This document shows, one piece after another, positions 9,085 to 18,359 of a stretch of 64,000 nucleotides of DNA. The first letter of the stretch is position 1. Each line of letters opens with the position of its first letter. Under the pieces are notes generated by a model. The model saw only the letters and a list, made by a program, of their open reading frames with translations. It did no database searches and was not told where the DNA came from. The position numbers were made by a program, and so were the translations under genes. Source of the stretch: Actinoplanes subtropicus (GTDB lineage Bacteria; Actinomycetota; Actinomycetes; Mycobacteriales; Micromonosporaceae); contig NZ_JOJL01000041.1 of NCBI RefSeq assembly GCF_000721705.1, positions 4,570 through 68,569 on the forward strand, written 5' to 3'.

Positions 9085-9273
9085 GGGTCCGACGCTTCCG
9101 GTCCCAGGGGTACCGGCAACAAGATCAAAATCAAATTCCCACCTACGTACGAGGAGAGCACCGGTCCCCGCCTTCGCTGCCCGGCCGAGTGGGTGGTCAC
9201 GCTCCTCGCGCACGACCGGGCGGGCCCGGTGGTCCATCTCCCCCGGCGCGCCGATCAATTCCGGCCACGCCGA

Positions 9274-9855
9274 TCAGGGCTCGACGATGCGGACTCCCGG
9301 CCAGCGCCGGGCCGGGTCGTGGCGGGCCAGCCTCGCCCGGGACTGCGGCACCGAGACCCGGCGCGGGTTGCGGCGCCAAATGCCGTCGAGGAGATCGTCC
9401 AGGCCGGTGGGCGCGCTCACCTCTACTTGCCGGTCGGGGGCGAGGCGCACGGCGACCGAGGTGGCAGTTTCCGGCCAGGTGGCGATGCCGTCGACGGCCG
9501 ACGTCAGGGGCGCCACCGGCTCGGTCCGAAATGTCTCGTGATACCAGGTATGCACGGCCGCCTGGTTCGTCGCCTCCCACGGGACGTCGGCGCAGCTCGC
9601 CAGCAGAAGGTCGGTGGCGGCTCGATCGCGGCGCCGGCTCAGGTCGCCGGGATCGAAGAACGCCACGTCCACATCCCGGACCTGGCCAGGGCGGAAGCCG
9701 GACCCATAGCGCGCACCCCACACGAGATCGCGCAACGCGCCCGCCCCGACCCAGGCATCCGGCAGGCCGGAGTCGCGCACCGTGCCCAGCACGTCGACCA
9801 GCCAGCCGCACCCGACGACGATCTCAGCCAGCTCGGCTGACCGATCCGCGCTCAT
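9274..9855 (-). CDS. Nucleotidyltransferase family protein (NTP_transf_6/DUF925-like)
   Basis: The roughly 193-residue product contains WVGAGALRDLVWGARYGSGF followed by RDVDVAFFDP, the Gly-rich and acidic (D-V-D) motifs of the nucleotidyltransferase-like family PF06042. It also has W-E-A-T-N-Q-A-A-V-H-x-W, a typical conserved block of that family. The reaction and substrate are not known. The ATG at 9855 overlaps the stop of the upstream MarR gene (ATGA), implying translational coupling; an ATG three codons earlier is an alternative. It probably shares a transcript with the MarR regulator. Confidence 0.78.
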   Translation of the reverse strand: MSADRSAELAEIVVGCGWLVDVLGTVRDSGLPDAWVGAGALRDLVWGARYGSGFRPGQVRDVDVAFFDPGDLSRRRDRAATDLLLASCADVPWEATNQAAVHTWYHETFRTEPVAPLTSAVDGIATWPETATSVAVRLAPDRQVEVSAPTGLDDLLDGIWRRNPRRVSVPQSRARLARHDPARRWPGVRIVEP

Positions 9856-10388
9856 CGCGGCCATGCCCAGTCGGCACGGCGGGCCGCGGCCGGGGCCGCG
9901 TCACCCAGGGCGATCAGGACGGCTCGCAGGGCGTCGATCGCCGCCTGGGCCGTCTCCGGCGGGAGGTCACGGAGCGCGGCGGCCTGGGCGGCGCTGGCGG
10001 CTCGCACGGCGGCCTCGGCGCTCCGGACGCCGCGGTCGGACAGGCGAACCCAGGAGCTGCGGGCGTCGGACGGGTCGGGGTCGCGCTCGATCAGGTCGGC
10101 GGCCTCGAGGCGGCGGAGCACGTTGCTGATGCCGCCCGAGGTGAGGACCAGGCGCTGGGCCAGCACCGATGGCCGCAGCCGGTAGGGCTCGCCGATCGAG
10201 CGGAGGACCGCGAGCACGTCATACTCCGCCTTGGTCAGGCCGAGCCGGGACAGCTCGGCCTCGACCGGGACGGTCAGCACGGCGGACAGCCGTGCGGCCC
10301 TTTTGCTGAGCTCCAGCCCCACGCCGGTGACGCCCGGCAGCTCGGCCCGCCATGCCTCGGCGATCTCGTCGACCACGTCCCGCTCCAT
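9852..10388 (-). CDS. MarR family transcriptional regulator
   Basis: This 178-residue protein has the MarR winged-helix core at about residues 40-110, with LTKAEYDVLAVLRS, a recognition helix region SGGISNVLRRLEAADLIER and the DARSSWVRLSDRG wing. Long helices at either end form the dimer interface. It is divergent from an amidohydrolase gene, and the 67-base spacer contains near-identical palindromes (GAAAAGCTTTT, see the operator entry). It is therefore probably autoregulatory and a repressor of the amidohydrolase. The ligand is unknown. Confidence 0.88.
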   Translation of the reverse strand: MERDVVDEIAEAWRAELPGVTGVGLELSKRAARLSAVLTVPVEAELSRLGLTKAEYDVLAVLRSIGEPYRLRPSVLAQRLVLTSGGISNVLRRLEAADLIERDPDPSDARSSWVRLSDRGVRSAEAAVRAASAAQAAALRDLPPETAQAAIDALRAVLIALGDAAPAAARRADWAWPR

Positions 10389-10409
10389 CCGAGCATCGTA
10401 CTTGCGCCC

Positions 10410-10444
10410 GAAAAGCTTTTCAGATAGCTTTTCGAAAAGCTTTT
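10410..10444. promoter_or_regulatory. Palindromic MarR operator between divergent genes
   Basis: GAAAAGCTTTT occurs at 10410-10420 and again at 10434-10444. Between and overlapping them, AGCTTTTCGAAAAGCT at 10426-10441 is a perfect 16-bp palindrome. The repeats are 24 bases apart (start to start), roughly two helical turns. They are AT-rich in a very GC-rich region and end just before the amidohydrolase ribosome site (AGGAGG). Such sites are typical of MarR-family control regions. Confidence 0.75.
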
Positions 10445-10455
10445 AGGAGGGCGAT

Positions 10456-11598
10456 ATGGATCTGTCGATCAGAGGAGCACGACTCGTGTCCGGCGAGCCC
10501 GTCGACATCGGAGTCATGGCCGGTCTGATAGCCGAGATCACGCCGGCGTCCGCGCACCCACCCCCATTCCTCGATGCCGCCATCACGATCGACGGTGAAG
10601 GGCAGGCAGTGGCGCCCGGGCTGGTCGATGCGCACCTGCATGGCTGGCAGGCGTTGCTTCGCGGGGTCGGGCCCGACATGACGCTGACGGACTATCTCGA
10701 TGCGGTTGTGGGGCGGGAGCTTTCCGGCCTCACGCCCGACACACTGCACTATGCGACCCTCGTCAGAGCGACGGAGGCGATCAGATCGGGTATAACCACC
10801 GTTTTCGACTGGAGTCACGCCGCCGTCGATCGTGAGTTCTCCGACGCTGTGCTCGAGGCCTACGAGAGCGTCGGCATTCGGGCGGTGGTGGCCTACTCAG
10901 GCGGTGATGAAGCGGGAGCGCGGCGGTTCGCGGAGCTCGACGGGCGGGTCACCGGGGCACTGACCAGTCTCGGGCCGGAGTATGGGAGCTGGGACGCAGC
11001 CGTGCGCGATATCCGTCTGGCTCTTGATCTTGATTTGCTCGTGTCGGTGCACGTCGGGGCCGGGGCCGACTCGCCGTTGTGGCGGCTGCGGGCGGCCGGG
11101 CTGCTCGGGCCGCATGTGCAGCTCGTGCACGCCAACCAGATCACCGCCGAGGGGGCCAAGATGCTGGCCGACGAGGGCGTGCACGTGGTGATCACGCCGG
11201 TGGTCGAGGCGACCATGGGGCACGGCGCATCCGCGTACGGTCGCTTGATCGACGGCGGTGTGCGGCCGGCGTTGGGCACGGATGTGGTGGTCAACGCGCC
11301 GGCCGATCTGTTCGAGCCGATGCGCGCGACGCTCCAGCAACACCGGCTCGGCACCGGCCAGATGACGCCGGCCGCCACCTTTCTCACCGCGGCCACCGAG
11401 GATGCCGCGCGGGCGATCGGCCTGGCCGGCGTGACCGGCACGCTGGCGGTCGGGCATCGGGCGGATCTGATCCTGCTCGACCACGTCGGCCACCAGCCCG
11501 ATCCGGCCGGGGCCCTGGTGACCACCGGACGGCCGAGCGACGTGAACACCGTCATCGTGGACGGGCAGATCGTGAGGCAATCATTTTCGGACGCCTGA
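10456..11598 (+). CDS. Metal-dependent amidohydrolase (cytosine deaminase/TrzA-like)
   Basis: This 380-residue protein has the amidohydrolase TIM-barrel signature: H60-x-H62 after strand one (VDAHLHG), H199 (VSVHVG), H225 (LVHANQ) and D276 (ALGTDVVVN). These are the metal ligands and catalytic Asp of the one-metal deaminase and chlorohydrolase group. An N-terminal beta-sandwich (1-55) and its C-terminal completion (AVGHRADLILLD) frame the barrel. The substrate is unknown; a ring-amine deamination is likely from the family. It has a strong ribosome site (AGGAGG) and a MarR operator immediately upstream, so it is probably induced by a small molecule. Confidence 0.82.
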   Translation: MDLSIRGARLVSGEPVDIGVMAGLIAEITPASAHPPPFLDAAITIDGEGQAVAPGLVDAHLHGWQALLRGVGPDMTLTDYLDAVVGRELSGLTPDTLHYATLVRATEAIRSGITTVFDWSHAAVDREFSDAVLEAYESVGIRAVVAYSGGDEAGARRFAELDGRVTGALTSLGPEYGSWDAAVRDIRLALDLDLLVSVHVGAGADSPLWRLRAAGLLGPHVQLVHANQITAEGAKMLADEGVHVVITPVVEATMGHGASAYGRLIDGGVRPALGTDVVVNAPADLFEPMRATLQQHRLGTGQMTPAATFLTAATEDAARAIGLAGVTGTLAVGHRADLILLDHVGHQPDPAGALVTTGRPSDVNTVIVDGQIVRQSFSDA

Positions 11599-11604
11599 AC
11601 GAAA

Positions 11605-11630
11605 CGGGCCCCGGCTGGTGCCGGGGCCCG
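11605..11630. terminator. Bidirectional terminator between amidohydrolase and nuoN
   Basis: An 11-bp perfect GC stem (CGGGCCCCGGC at 11605-11615, complement at 11620-11630) with the loop TGGT lies between two convergent stop codons. It can end transcription of the amidohydrolase and of the nuo operon. Confidence 0.8.
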
Positions 11631-11646
11631 ATCGGTACGCGGACGG

Positions 11647-13179
11647 CTAGCGGACGAAGTTCGCCGCGTTCTGGGTCAGGTCGATCAACGGGGCCGGCAC
11701 GACACCCAGCACCAGCGTGGCGATCACGCCGATGGCCAGGGCCGCCGAGGTCAGGAAGCCGGGGATCGACACCGTCGGCGTCGACTCGCCGGGCTCGCTG
11801 AACCACAGCATGACGACCACCCGCAGGTACGGGAAGGCGATCAGCATGCTGGTGATCACGCCGAAGATGACCAGCCAGGTCTGCCCGCCCTCGACGGCCG
11901 CTCCGAAGACCGCGAACTTGCTGGTGAAGCCGCTGGTCAGCGGGATGCCGGCAAAGGCCAGCAGGATGAAGCTGAAGGTGGCGGCGAACAGCGGGCTCTT
12001 CTTGCCCAGGCCGGCCCAGCGGGACAGGTGGGTGGCCTCGCCGTCCGCGTCGCGCACCAGCGTGACGATGCCGAACGCGGCGAGCACTGAGAACCCGTAC
12101 GCGACCAGGTAGAACATCGTGCTGCTCAGGCCCCGCTGGTTGAGCGCGAGGACGCCCACGAGGAGGTAGCCGGCGTTCGCGATCGAGGAGTAGGCGAGCA
12201 GCCGCTTCATGTCCGTCTGGGTCACCGCGAGGACCGCCCCGACGAACATGGTGAGGACCGCGATCACGCCGAGGACCGGCTGGAAGTCCCAGCGGACGCC
12301 CTCGAACGCCACGTACAGGATGCGCAGCAGTGCCCCGAACGCGGCGACCTTGGTGCAGGCCGCCATCAGCGCGGTGATCGGCGTCGGCGCGCCCTGGTAG
12401 ACGTCCGGCGTCCACACGTGGAACGGCGCCAAGGCCGCCTTGAACAGCAGGCCGATCGCGAGCAGCGCCAGCCCGGCGTACAGCAGGATCTCGCTCTGCT
12501 TGGGGTCGGCGATCCCGGCGTGCACCGCGCTGAGCTGGATGCCGCCGGAGAAGCCGTAGATCAGCGCGATGCCGAACAGGAAGAACGCCGACGCGTACGA
12601 GCCGAGCAGGAAGTACTTCATCGCGGCCTCCTGGCTGAGCAGGCGCCGGCGACGGGCCAGCGCGCACAGCAGGTAGAGCGGCAGCGAGAACACCTCGAGC
12701 GCGACGAACATGGTCAGCAGGTCGTTCGCCGAGACGAACAGCAGCATGCCGCCCAGCGCGAACATCGTCAGCGGGTAGACCTCGGTGGCGCCGTCCCGGT
12801 CACCGGCCTGCTGCAGGTCCTTCTGCGAGCCGACGGTGATCGCCGCCTGGGCGACGAACGGGCCGCCCCGCTCGATCGACCGCTCGCCGATCAGCATCAG
12901 CGAGACCGCGCCGAGCACCAGGATGGCGCCCTGCAGGAACAGCGTGGGGCCGTCGACCGCGACCGCGCCGCCGATGGTGGTCTTGTGCTTGCCGTGCTCG
13001 ACGATCACCACGACGAACGCCGCCACGATCGCCAGGAACGACAGCCCGAGCTGGACGCCGTGCCGGGACCGGCGCGGAAGGATCGCCTCGACGATGACGC
13101 CGAGGCACGCGACGCCGAAGAGGATCAGCATCGGCGCCAGAGCGGCGTAGTCGATGGCGGGAAGTTTGACAGTTCCCAT
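11647..13179 (-). CDS. nuoN: NADH-quinone oxidoreductase subunit N
   Basis: This 510-residue antiporter-like membrane subunit of complex I is the last gene of the operon. About fourteen helices are predicted. The conserved block LLFKAALAPFHVWTPDVYQGAPTPI (lysine and H-x-W-x-P-D-V-Y-x-G) is the proton-channel signature of NuoN, and QTDMKRLLAYSSIANAGYLL is also present. Unlike its E. coli counterpart it has an extra loop between helices three and four (about 105-130, VGSQKDLQQAGDRDGATEV). The ATG follows the nuoM stop by two bases; GGAGG lies inside the end of nuoM. Confidence 0.97.
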   Translation of the reverse strand: MGTVKLPAIDYAALAPMLILFGVACLGVIVEAILPRRSRHGVQLGLSFLAIVAAFVVVIVEHGKHKTTIGGAVAVDGPTLFLQGAILVLGAVSLMLIGERSIERGGPFVAQAAITVGSQKDLQQAGDRDGATEVYPLTMFALGGMLLFVSANDLLTMFVALEVFSLPLYLLCALARRRRLLSQEAAMKYFLLGSYASAFFLFGIALIYGFSGGIQLSAVHAGIADPKQSEILLYAGLALLAIGLLFKAALAPFHVWTPDVYQGAPTPITALMAACTKVAAFGALLRILYVAFEGVRWDFQPVLGVIAVLTMFVGAVLAVTQTDMKRLLAYSSIANAGYLLVGVLALNQRGLSSTMFYLVAYGFSVLAAFGIVTLVRDADGEATHLSRWAGLGKKSPLFAATFSFILLAFAGIPLTSGFTSKFAVFGAAVEGGQTWLVIFGVITSMLIAFPYLRVVVMLWFSEPGESTPTVSIPGFLTSAALAIGVIATLVLGVVPAPLIDLTQNAANFVR

Positions 13180-13181
13180 GG

Positions 13182-14723
13182 CTAGCGCACGCCTCCATTG
13201 GCGGTGACCGCCGTCGGGCCTGGATCTTTGGTGCCGACGTCCTGCATGGTCGCCTGGACCGCCGGGTTGATCACATCGGTCACCGGCTTCGGGTAGAAGC
13301 CGAGCAGGATGAGCAGGAGGATCAGCGGCGCGACCACGGCCTTCTCCCGCAGGGTCATGTCCTTGCGCATGGCCGGCACCTCCTCGAGCGCCGGGTTCAG
13401 CGTGCCCTGCGTGGTGCGCTGCACCATCCAGAGGACGTACGCCGCGGCGAGGATGATGCCGGCGGTCGCGACCACCGCGTACGCCTTGTGCGCCGTGAAC
13501 GTGCCGATCAGCACCAGGAACTCGCTGATGAACGGCGCCGTGCCGGGCAGGGCCAGCGAGGCGAGACCGGCGAAGAACAGCACGCCGGCCAGCACCGGGG
13601 TCAGCTTGCCGGCGCCGCCGAAGTCGCTGACCAGGTTCGAGTTGCGCCGGGCCACGTACATGCCGACCACGATGAACAGCAGGCCGGTGGCCAGACCGTG
13701 GTTGACCATGTAGAGCACCGCGCCGGTGCCGGCCTGGGTGGTGAAGGCGAAGATGCCGATGCCGATGAAGCCGAAGTGCGCGATCGACGTGTACGAGACG
13801 AGCCGCTTGAGGTCGTTCTGTCCGACCGCCAGCAGCGCCGCGTAGATGATGCCGATCACCGCCAGGACCAGCGCGGCGGGCGCGAACCAGCGGGACGCCT
13901 CCGGGAACAGCGGGAGGCAGTAGCGCAGGATGCCGAAGGTGCCGACCTTGTCCATCACACCGACCAGCAGTGCGGCCGCGCCCGCCGGGGCGGCGCCACC
14001 GGCGTCCGGCAGCCAGGTGTGGAACGGGAAGAACGGTGCCTTGATCGCGAAGGCCACGAAGAACCCGAGGAAGAGCCAGCGGGCGGTGTTCGGGTCGATC
14101 GAGTGGGCCGCCTGGGCCAGCTTGTCGAAGTCGAAGGTGTGCCCGCCGACCACCCACAGGCCGATCACCGCGGCCAGCATGAACAGGCCGCCGACCAGGC
14201 TGTAGAGGAAGAACTTGACCGCCGCGTATTGCCGGCGGGCGCCGCCGAACGACCCGATGATGAAGTACATCGGGATCAGCATGACCTCGAAGAACACGTA
14301 GAACAGGAAGATGTCGGCGGCCGCGAAGACGCCGATCATCGTGAACTCGAAGGCCAGCAGCAGCGAGAAGTAGACCGGCGCGGAGCGCTGCTCCTGGTCG
14401 ACGTCGTTCCACGAGGCCAGGATCACGATCGGCATCAGCACCGCGATCAGCATCAGCATGACCAGCGCGATGCCGTCGGCCTGGAAGGTGAATCGGGCGT
14501 CCCAGGACGGGATCCAGGCGTACGACTCGTGGAACTGCCACCGATCGCCGCCGACCTTGAAGGCGACCCACATGACGATGCTGAGCGCCAGCACCGCCAG
14601 CGACCAGATCAGTGCGACCTGCTTGGCCAGCTTGGCGCTGCGCCTCGGGATCACCGCGACCACGATCGCGCCGACCAGCGGCAGCAGGGTCAGGATTCCC
14701 AGGAAGGGGAAGTCAGCGGACAT
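13182..14723 (-). CDS. nuoM: NADH-quinone oxidoreductase subunit M
   Basis: The 513-residue antiporter-like subunit shows E146 in helix five (FYVFFEVMLIPMY), equivalent to the essential Glu144 of E. coli NuoM, and K228 in helix seven (AFAIKAPFFPFHTWLPD). After WLPD the sequence is AGGAAPAG rather than the His/Thr/Glu form common in proteobacteria. The start ATG (14721-14723) is preceded by GGGAGG, and it lies inside one arm of a 14-bp inverted repeat shared with the end of nuoL (see separate entry), so its translation may be regulated. Confidence 0.97.
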   Translation of the reverse strand: MSADFPFLGILTLLPLVGAIVVAVIPRRSAKLAKQVALIWSLAVLALSIVMWVAFKVGGDRWQFHESYAWIPSWDARFTFQADGIALVMLMLIAVLMPIVILASWNDVDQEQRSAPVYFSLLLAFEFTMIGVFAAADIFLFYVFFEVMLIPMYFIIGSFGGARRQYAAVKFFLYSLVGGLFMLAAVIGLWVVGGHTFDFDKLAQAAHSIDPNTARWLFLGFFVAFAIKAPFFPFHTWLPDAGGAAPAGAAALLVGVMDKVGTFGILRYCLPLFPEASRWFAPAALVLAVIGIIYAALLAVGQNDLKRLVSYTSIAHFGFIGIGIFAFTTQAGTGAVLYMVNHGLATGLLFIVVGMYVARRNSNLVSDFGGAGKLTPVLAGVLFFAGLASLALPGTAPFISEFLVLIGTFTAHKAYAVVATAGIILAAAYVLWMVQRTTQGTLNPALEEVPAMRKDMTLREKAVVAPLILLLILLGFYPKPVTDVINPAVQATMQDVGTKDPGPTAVTANGGVR

Positions 14724-14787
14724 TATTCGGCCTCCCGCTTATTGATGAGTCGCCGAGTAAGTCCACTTCCGGACCGAATAATGTCCG
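14717..14787 (-). promoter_or_regulatory. nuoL-nuoM intergenic hairpin masking the nuoM start codon
   Basis: CGGACATTATTCGG (14717-14730) and CCGAATAATGTCCG (14774-14787) form a perfect 14-bp inverted repeat separated by 43 bases. In the mRNA the first arm directly follows the nuoL stop codon, and the second arm contains the nuoM ATG; the nuoM ribosome site GGGAGG sits at the base of the loop. Folding would hide the nuoM start codon. The arms are AT-rich compared with the surroundings, and the spacing differs from all other nuo junctions, which overlap or nearly touch. Confidence 0.75.
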
Positions 14788-16707
14788 TCACGCCAACCAC
14801 CCCAGCTGGATCGCGAGGAAGGCGCCGACCACGAGCAGGGCGCCGGTGAGCATGGAGAGGGCGTACGACCGGACGAAGCCGGTTTGTAGCCTGCGTAGTC
14901 GGCCGGAACTGCCGCCGATCCCGGCCGCGATGCCGTTGACCAGGCCGTCGATGCCCCGGTTGTCGAGGTAGACCAGCGCCCGGGTCAGGTAGATGCCGGG
15001 GCGCTCGAACACCGCCTCGTTGAACGCGTCGGTGTAGAGGTTGCGCCGGGCCGCGGTGACCACCACGCCGGCCGGCTGCTCCTGCAGCGCGGTGCCGCGG
15101 CGGAACAGTGCCCAGGCGACCAGCGCGCCGCCGACGCTGAAGATCAGGGTGAGCGCGCTGATCAGGTACTTGTTCATGACCGGCTCGCCCTCGCCGCGGC
15201 CGGTGACCGGCTCCAGCCAGTCCGGGATGCTGGTGCTCAGCAGGTAACCGGCGACGATCGAGCCGAGGGCCAGCAGCATCAGCGGCACGGTCATGATGAA
15301 CGGCGACTCGTGCGGGTGCTTGTTGTCGTCGGTGTAGCGCTCCGGCCCGTGGAAGGTGAGCACGAAGAGCCGGGTCATGTAGAACGCCGTCAGGCCGGCG
15401 CCGACCAGCGCCGCCGTGCCGTACAGCCAGGAGGTCCAGTCCCCGCGGGAGTAGGCCGCCTCGATGATCGGGTCCTTCGAGAAGAAGCCGGACAGCGGCG
15501 GGATGCCGATGATCGCGAGCCAGCCCATCATGAAGGTGAGCCAGGTCCACCTCATGTACTTGCGGAGGCCACCGAACCGCCGGATGTCGACCTGGTCGTG
15601 CATGCCGTGCATGACCGAGCCGGCCCCGAGGAACATGTTCGCCTTGAAGAAGCCGTGCGCGAGCAGGTGGATGATTGCCAGCGCGTACGCCCCGCCGCCG
15701 AGCCCGACGCCGAGGAACATGTAGCCGATCTGGCTGACCGTCGACCAGGCCAGGACCCGCTTGATGTCGTCCTTCGCGGCGCCGATGATGCAGCCCATCA
15801 GCAGGGTGAGCGCGCCGACGCTGACCACGATGATCTGCAGCGTGCTGTTCGCCGAGAAGATGTGGTTGGAGCGGGCGATCAGGTAGACGCCCGCGGTCAC
15901 CATGGTCGCGGCGTGGATGAGGGCGGAGACCGGGGTCGGGCCCTCCATCGCGTCCGGCAACCAGGCCTGCAGCGGGAACTGGCCGGACTTACCGGCCGCG
16001 CCGAGCAGCAGCAGGATGCCCATGATCAGGACGGTCGCCGAGGAGAGCTTGCCGACCCCGTTGAAGACATCCGCGTACTGGGTGCTGCCGAGCGTCGCGA
16101 ACATCAGGAAGATGCCGATGGCCAGGCCGGCGTCGCCGACCCGGTTCATCAGGAACGCCTTCTTGCCGGCGGTGGCCGCCGACGGGCGGGTGTACCAGAA
16201 GGAGATCAGCAGGTACGAGGCGAGACCCACGCCCTCCCAGCCGAAGTACAGCATCACGTAGTTGTTGCCGAGGACCAGCAGCAACATCGCCGCGACGAAG
16301 AGGTTGAAGTAGCCGAAGAACTTGCGGCGTCCCGGGTCGTGCTCCATGTAGCCGACCGCGTACAGGTGGATCAACGAGCCGACGCCCGTGATCAGCAGGA
16401 CGAAGACGCCGGACAGCGGGTCGAAGAGCATGCCGAAGTCGACATGCAGCCCACCGACGGTGATGAAGTCCCACATGCTCAGCTCGGCCGAGCGCTTGCC
16501 GGCGTCGAGCCCGGCGAGACTGATGAAGAAGACCAGCCCGAGCACGAAGGGGACCGCCACCGCGAGGACGCCGAGCCAGTGTCCCCACTTGTCGGCCCGC
16601 TTGCCGAGGAGCAGCAGGACCGCGGCGCTGGCGAGCGGAATGGCCACCAACAGCCAGATTCCGCTCAGCGCCCCCGTCGCGTGGGCATACTCCACTGTCT
16701 GTTCCAC
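14788..16707 (-). CDS. nuoL: NADH-quinone oxidoreductase subunit L
   Basis: The 639-residue subunit is the largest antiporter-like component of complex I. It contains the WEGVGLASYLLI motif near helix five, GKSGQFPLQAWLPDAMEGPTPVSALIHAATMVTAGVYL (the lysine/His channel signature) and LAHGFFKANMFLGAGSVMH. The C-terminal region holds the long lateral helix and a last membrane helix ending in QLGWLA. A GTG start is used 12 bases after the nuoK stop. Only this gene and nuoM are separated by a real spacer within the nuo operon. Confidence 0.97.
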   Translation of the reverse strand: MEQTVEYAHATGALSGIWLLVAIPLASAAVLLLLGKRADKWGHWLGVLAVAVPFVLGLVFFISLAGLDAGKRSAELSMWDFITVGGLHVDFGMLFDPLSGVFVLLITGVGSLIHLYAVGYMEHDPGRRKFFGYFNLFVAAMLLLVLGNNYVMLYFGWEGVGLASYLLISFWYTRPSAATAGKKAFLMNRVGDAGLAIGIFLMFATLGSTQYADVFNGVGKLSSATVLIMGILLLLGAAGKSGQFPLQAWLPDAMEGPTPVSALIHAATMVTAGVYLIARSNHIFSANSTLQIIVVSVGALTLLMGCIIGAAKDDIKRVLAWSTVSQIGYMFLGVGLGGGAYALAIIHLLAHGFFKANMFLGAGSVMHGMHDQVDIRRFGGLRKYMRWTWLTFMMGWLAIIGIPPLSGFFSKDPIIEAAYSRGDWTSWLYGTAALVGAGLTAFYMTRLFVLTFHGPERYTDDNKHPHESPFIMTVPLMLLALGSIVAGYLLSTSIPDWLEPVTGRGEGEPVMNKYLISALTLIFSVGGALVAWALFRRGTALQEQPAGVVVTAARRNLYTDAFNEAVFERPGIYLTRALVYLDNRGIDGLVNGIAAGIGGSSGRLRRLQTGFVRSYALSMLTGALLVVGAFLAIQLGWLA

Positions 16708-16719
16708 GTGAAGGCCCCT

Positions 16720-17019
16720 TTAGTACTTCAGAAGGTTGGCGTCGTCGACGCTCGCCGAGCGTCGAGTACGGAAGATCGACATGATGATGGCGAGGCCGAC
16801 CACGACCTCGGCCGCCGCGACGACCATCACGAAGAACGAGATGATCTGGCCGTCCAAGCCGCCGTTGATCCGGCTGAAGGTGACCAGCGCCAGGTTCGCG
16901 GCGTTGAGCATGAGCTCGATGCACATGAACAGCACGATCGCGTTGCGGCGGATGAGCACCCCGGCGGCGCCGATGGTGAACAGGATCGCCGCGAGGATGA
17001 GGTAATAGTCGACAGTCAC
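16720..17019 (-). CDS. nuoK: NADH-quinone oxidoreductase subunit K
   Basis: This 99-residue, three-helix subunit keeps both key membrane glutamates: E35 in [14 protein letters not shown] and E71 in [13 protein letters not shown], matching Glu36 and Glu72 of E. coli. It forms part of the proton path between the quinone cavity and the antiporter subunits. The GTG start overlaps the nuoJ stop (GTGA). Confidence 0.97.
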   Translation of the reverse strand: MTVDYYLILAAILFTIGAAGVLIRRNAIVLFMCIELMLNAANLALVTFSRINGGLDGQIISFFVMVVAAAEVVVGLAIIMSIFRTRRSASVDDANLLKY

Positions 17020-17765
17020 TTCTCGGTTCCCTTCGGGGCTGCCTCGGAAGCGCTGAGCTCACGGACGGGCAGGATCGGGGAGATGCTTCGCTCGGAACCG
17101 TTGCCGTCCGGCAGCCGGGCCGGCGCGGCCACCGACATGGTGTTCGCGTAGACGCCGGGGCCCGGCTTCGGGCCGGGGTAGCTGCCCGGGCGGAAGCGCC
17201 GGGTCATCCGGGTGAGCTGGTCGGCGATGTCGCCCTTGGCCCGCTCGAGGTGCGCCAGCACCATCGCACCGACCGCCGCCGTGATCAGCAGGGCCGAGGT
17301 GACTTCGAAGGCGAAGACGTAGCGGGTGAACAGCAGGGCGGCCAGGCCCTGCACGTTGCCGCCGAACGCCCCGTTGGCCTGGGTCAGGCCGGCCGCCGGG
17401 GTGTGGTTGAGCGCCCGGGCCAGGCCGGTGCCGACCAGGATCGCGAAGCCGACGCCGAGGACGATCGCCGCGATCCGCTGGCCGCGTAGCGTCTCGATCA
17501 ACGAGTCGGAGGCGTCCCGGCCGACCAGCATCAGCACGAACAGGAACAGCATCATGATCGCGCCGGTGTAGACGATGATCTGCACGGCCCCGAGGAACGG
17601 CGCCGAGTTGACCACGTACAGGAAGCCCAGGCAGAGCATGGTCAGCACGAGCCAGAGCGCCGAGTGCACCGCGTTGCGGGCGAGCACCATGCCGAGCGCG
17701 CCGATCACCGCGATCGTGCCGAGGATCCAGAAGGCCCACGCCTCGCCGGTCGATACGTGCGTCAT
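17016..17765 (-). CDS. nuoJ: NADH-quinone oxidoreductase subunit J
   Basis: The 249-residue product has five membrane helices in its first 170 residues, including the [19 protein letters not shown] segment that holds the conserved glycine/tyrosine helix TM3 of NuoJ. A hydrophilic C-terminal extension of about 75 residues follows, longer than in proteobacteria and typical of actinomycete NuoJ. The ATG overlaps the nuoI stop (ATGA). Confidence 0.96.
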   Translation of the reverse strand: MTHVSTGEAWAFWILGTIAVIGALGMVLARNAVHSALWLVLTMLCLGFLYVVNSAPFLGAVQIIVYTGAIMMLFLFVLMLVGRDASDSLIETLRGQRIAAIVLGVGFAILVGTGLARALNHTPAAGLTQANGAFGGNVQGLAALLFTRYVFAFEVTSALLITAAVGAMVLAHLERAKGDIADQLTRMTRRFRPGSYPGPKPGPGVYANTMSVAAPARLPDGNGSERSISPILPVRELSASEAAPKGTEK

Positions 17766-18358
17766 CGGACCGTCTCCTTCGCAACCTCACCGGTGCCGTC
17801 GGCGGCATCGTTGGTCGCCCACGGCGCGCGCTCGGCGCCGGCCGAGGTGCCCGGGTTGGTGAGCGCGCCGACGTAGTAGTCCTTGTCGGTGTCGCCCAGG
17901 CGCATCGGGTGCGGCGGCTGCTCCATGCCCGGCAGCAGCGGCGCCAGCAGTTCCTTCTTCGTGAAGATCAGGTCCTGCCGGCTGTCCCGGGCCAGCTCGT
18001 ACTCGTTGCTCATGGTGAGCGAACGGGTCGGGCAGGCCTCGATGCACAGGCCGCAGAAGATGCAGCGCGCGTAGTTGATCTGGTAGATCTTCGCGTACCG
18101 CTCACCGGGCGAGAACCGCTGCTCGTCGGTGTTGTCGCCGCCCTCGACGTAGATCGCGTCGGCCGGGCAGGCCCAGGCGCACAGCTCGCAGCCGATGCAC
18201 TTCTCCAGGCCGTCCGGGTGCCGGTTAAGAATGTGCCGGCCGTGGTACCGCGGCGCCGGCGTCGGCGGGGAGAACGGGTAGTCGGTGGTGATGACCTTGC
18301 GGAACATGTGCGCGAAGGTCACCCCGAAGCCCTTGAACGAGCCGGTGAACGTCCCCAC
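17762..18358 (-). CDS. nuoI: NADH-quinone oxidoreductase subunit I
   Basis: This 198-residue ferredoxin-like subunit carries two 4Fe-4S motifs, [12 protein letters not shown] (about 54-65) and [12 protein letters not shown] (about 99-110), for clusters N6a and N6b that pass electrons to N2 in NuoB. The C-terminal tail (about 150-198) is hydrophilic and poorly conserved. A GTG start lies one base after the nuoH stop, with AAGGAGGTG just upstream inside nuoH. Confidence 0.96.
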   Translation of the reverse strand: MGTFTGSFKGFGVTFAHMFRKVITTDYPFSPPTPAPRYHGRHILNRHPDGLEKCIGCELCAWACPADAIYVEGGDNTDEQRFSPGERYAKIYQINYARCIFCGLCIEACPTRSLTMSNEYELARDSRQDLIFTKKELLAPLLPGMEQPPHPMRLGDTDKDYYVGALTNPGTSAGAERAPWATNDAADGTGEVAKETVR

Positions 18359-18359
18359 G

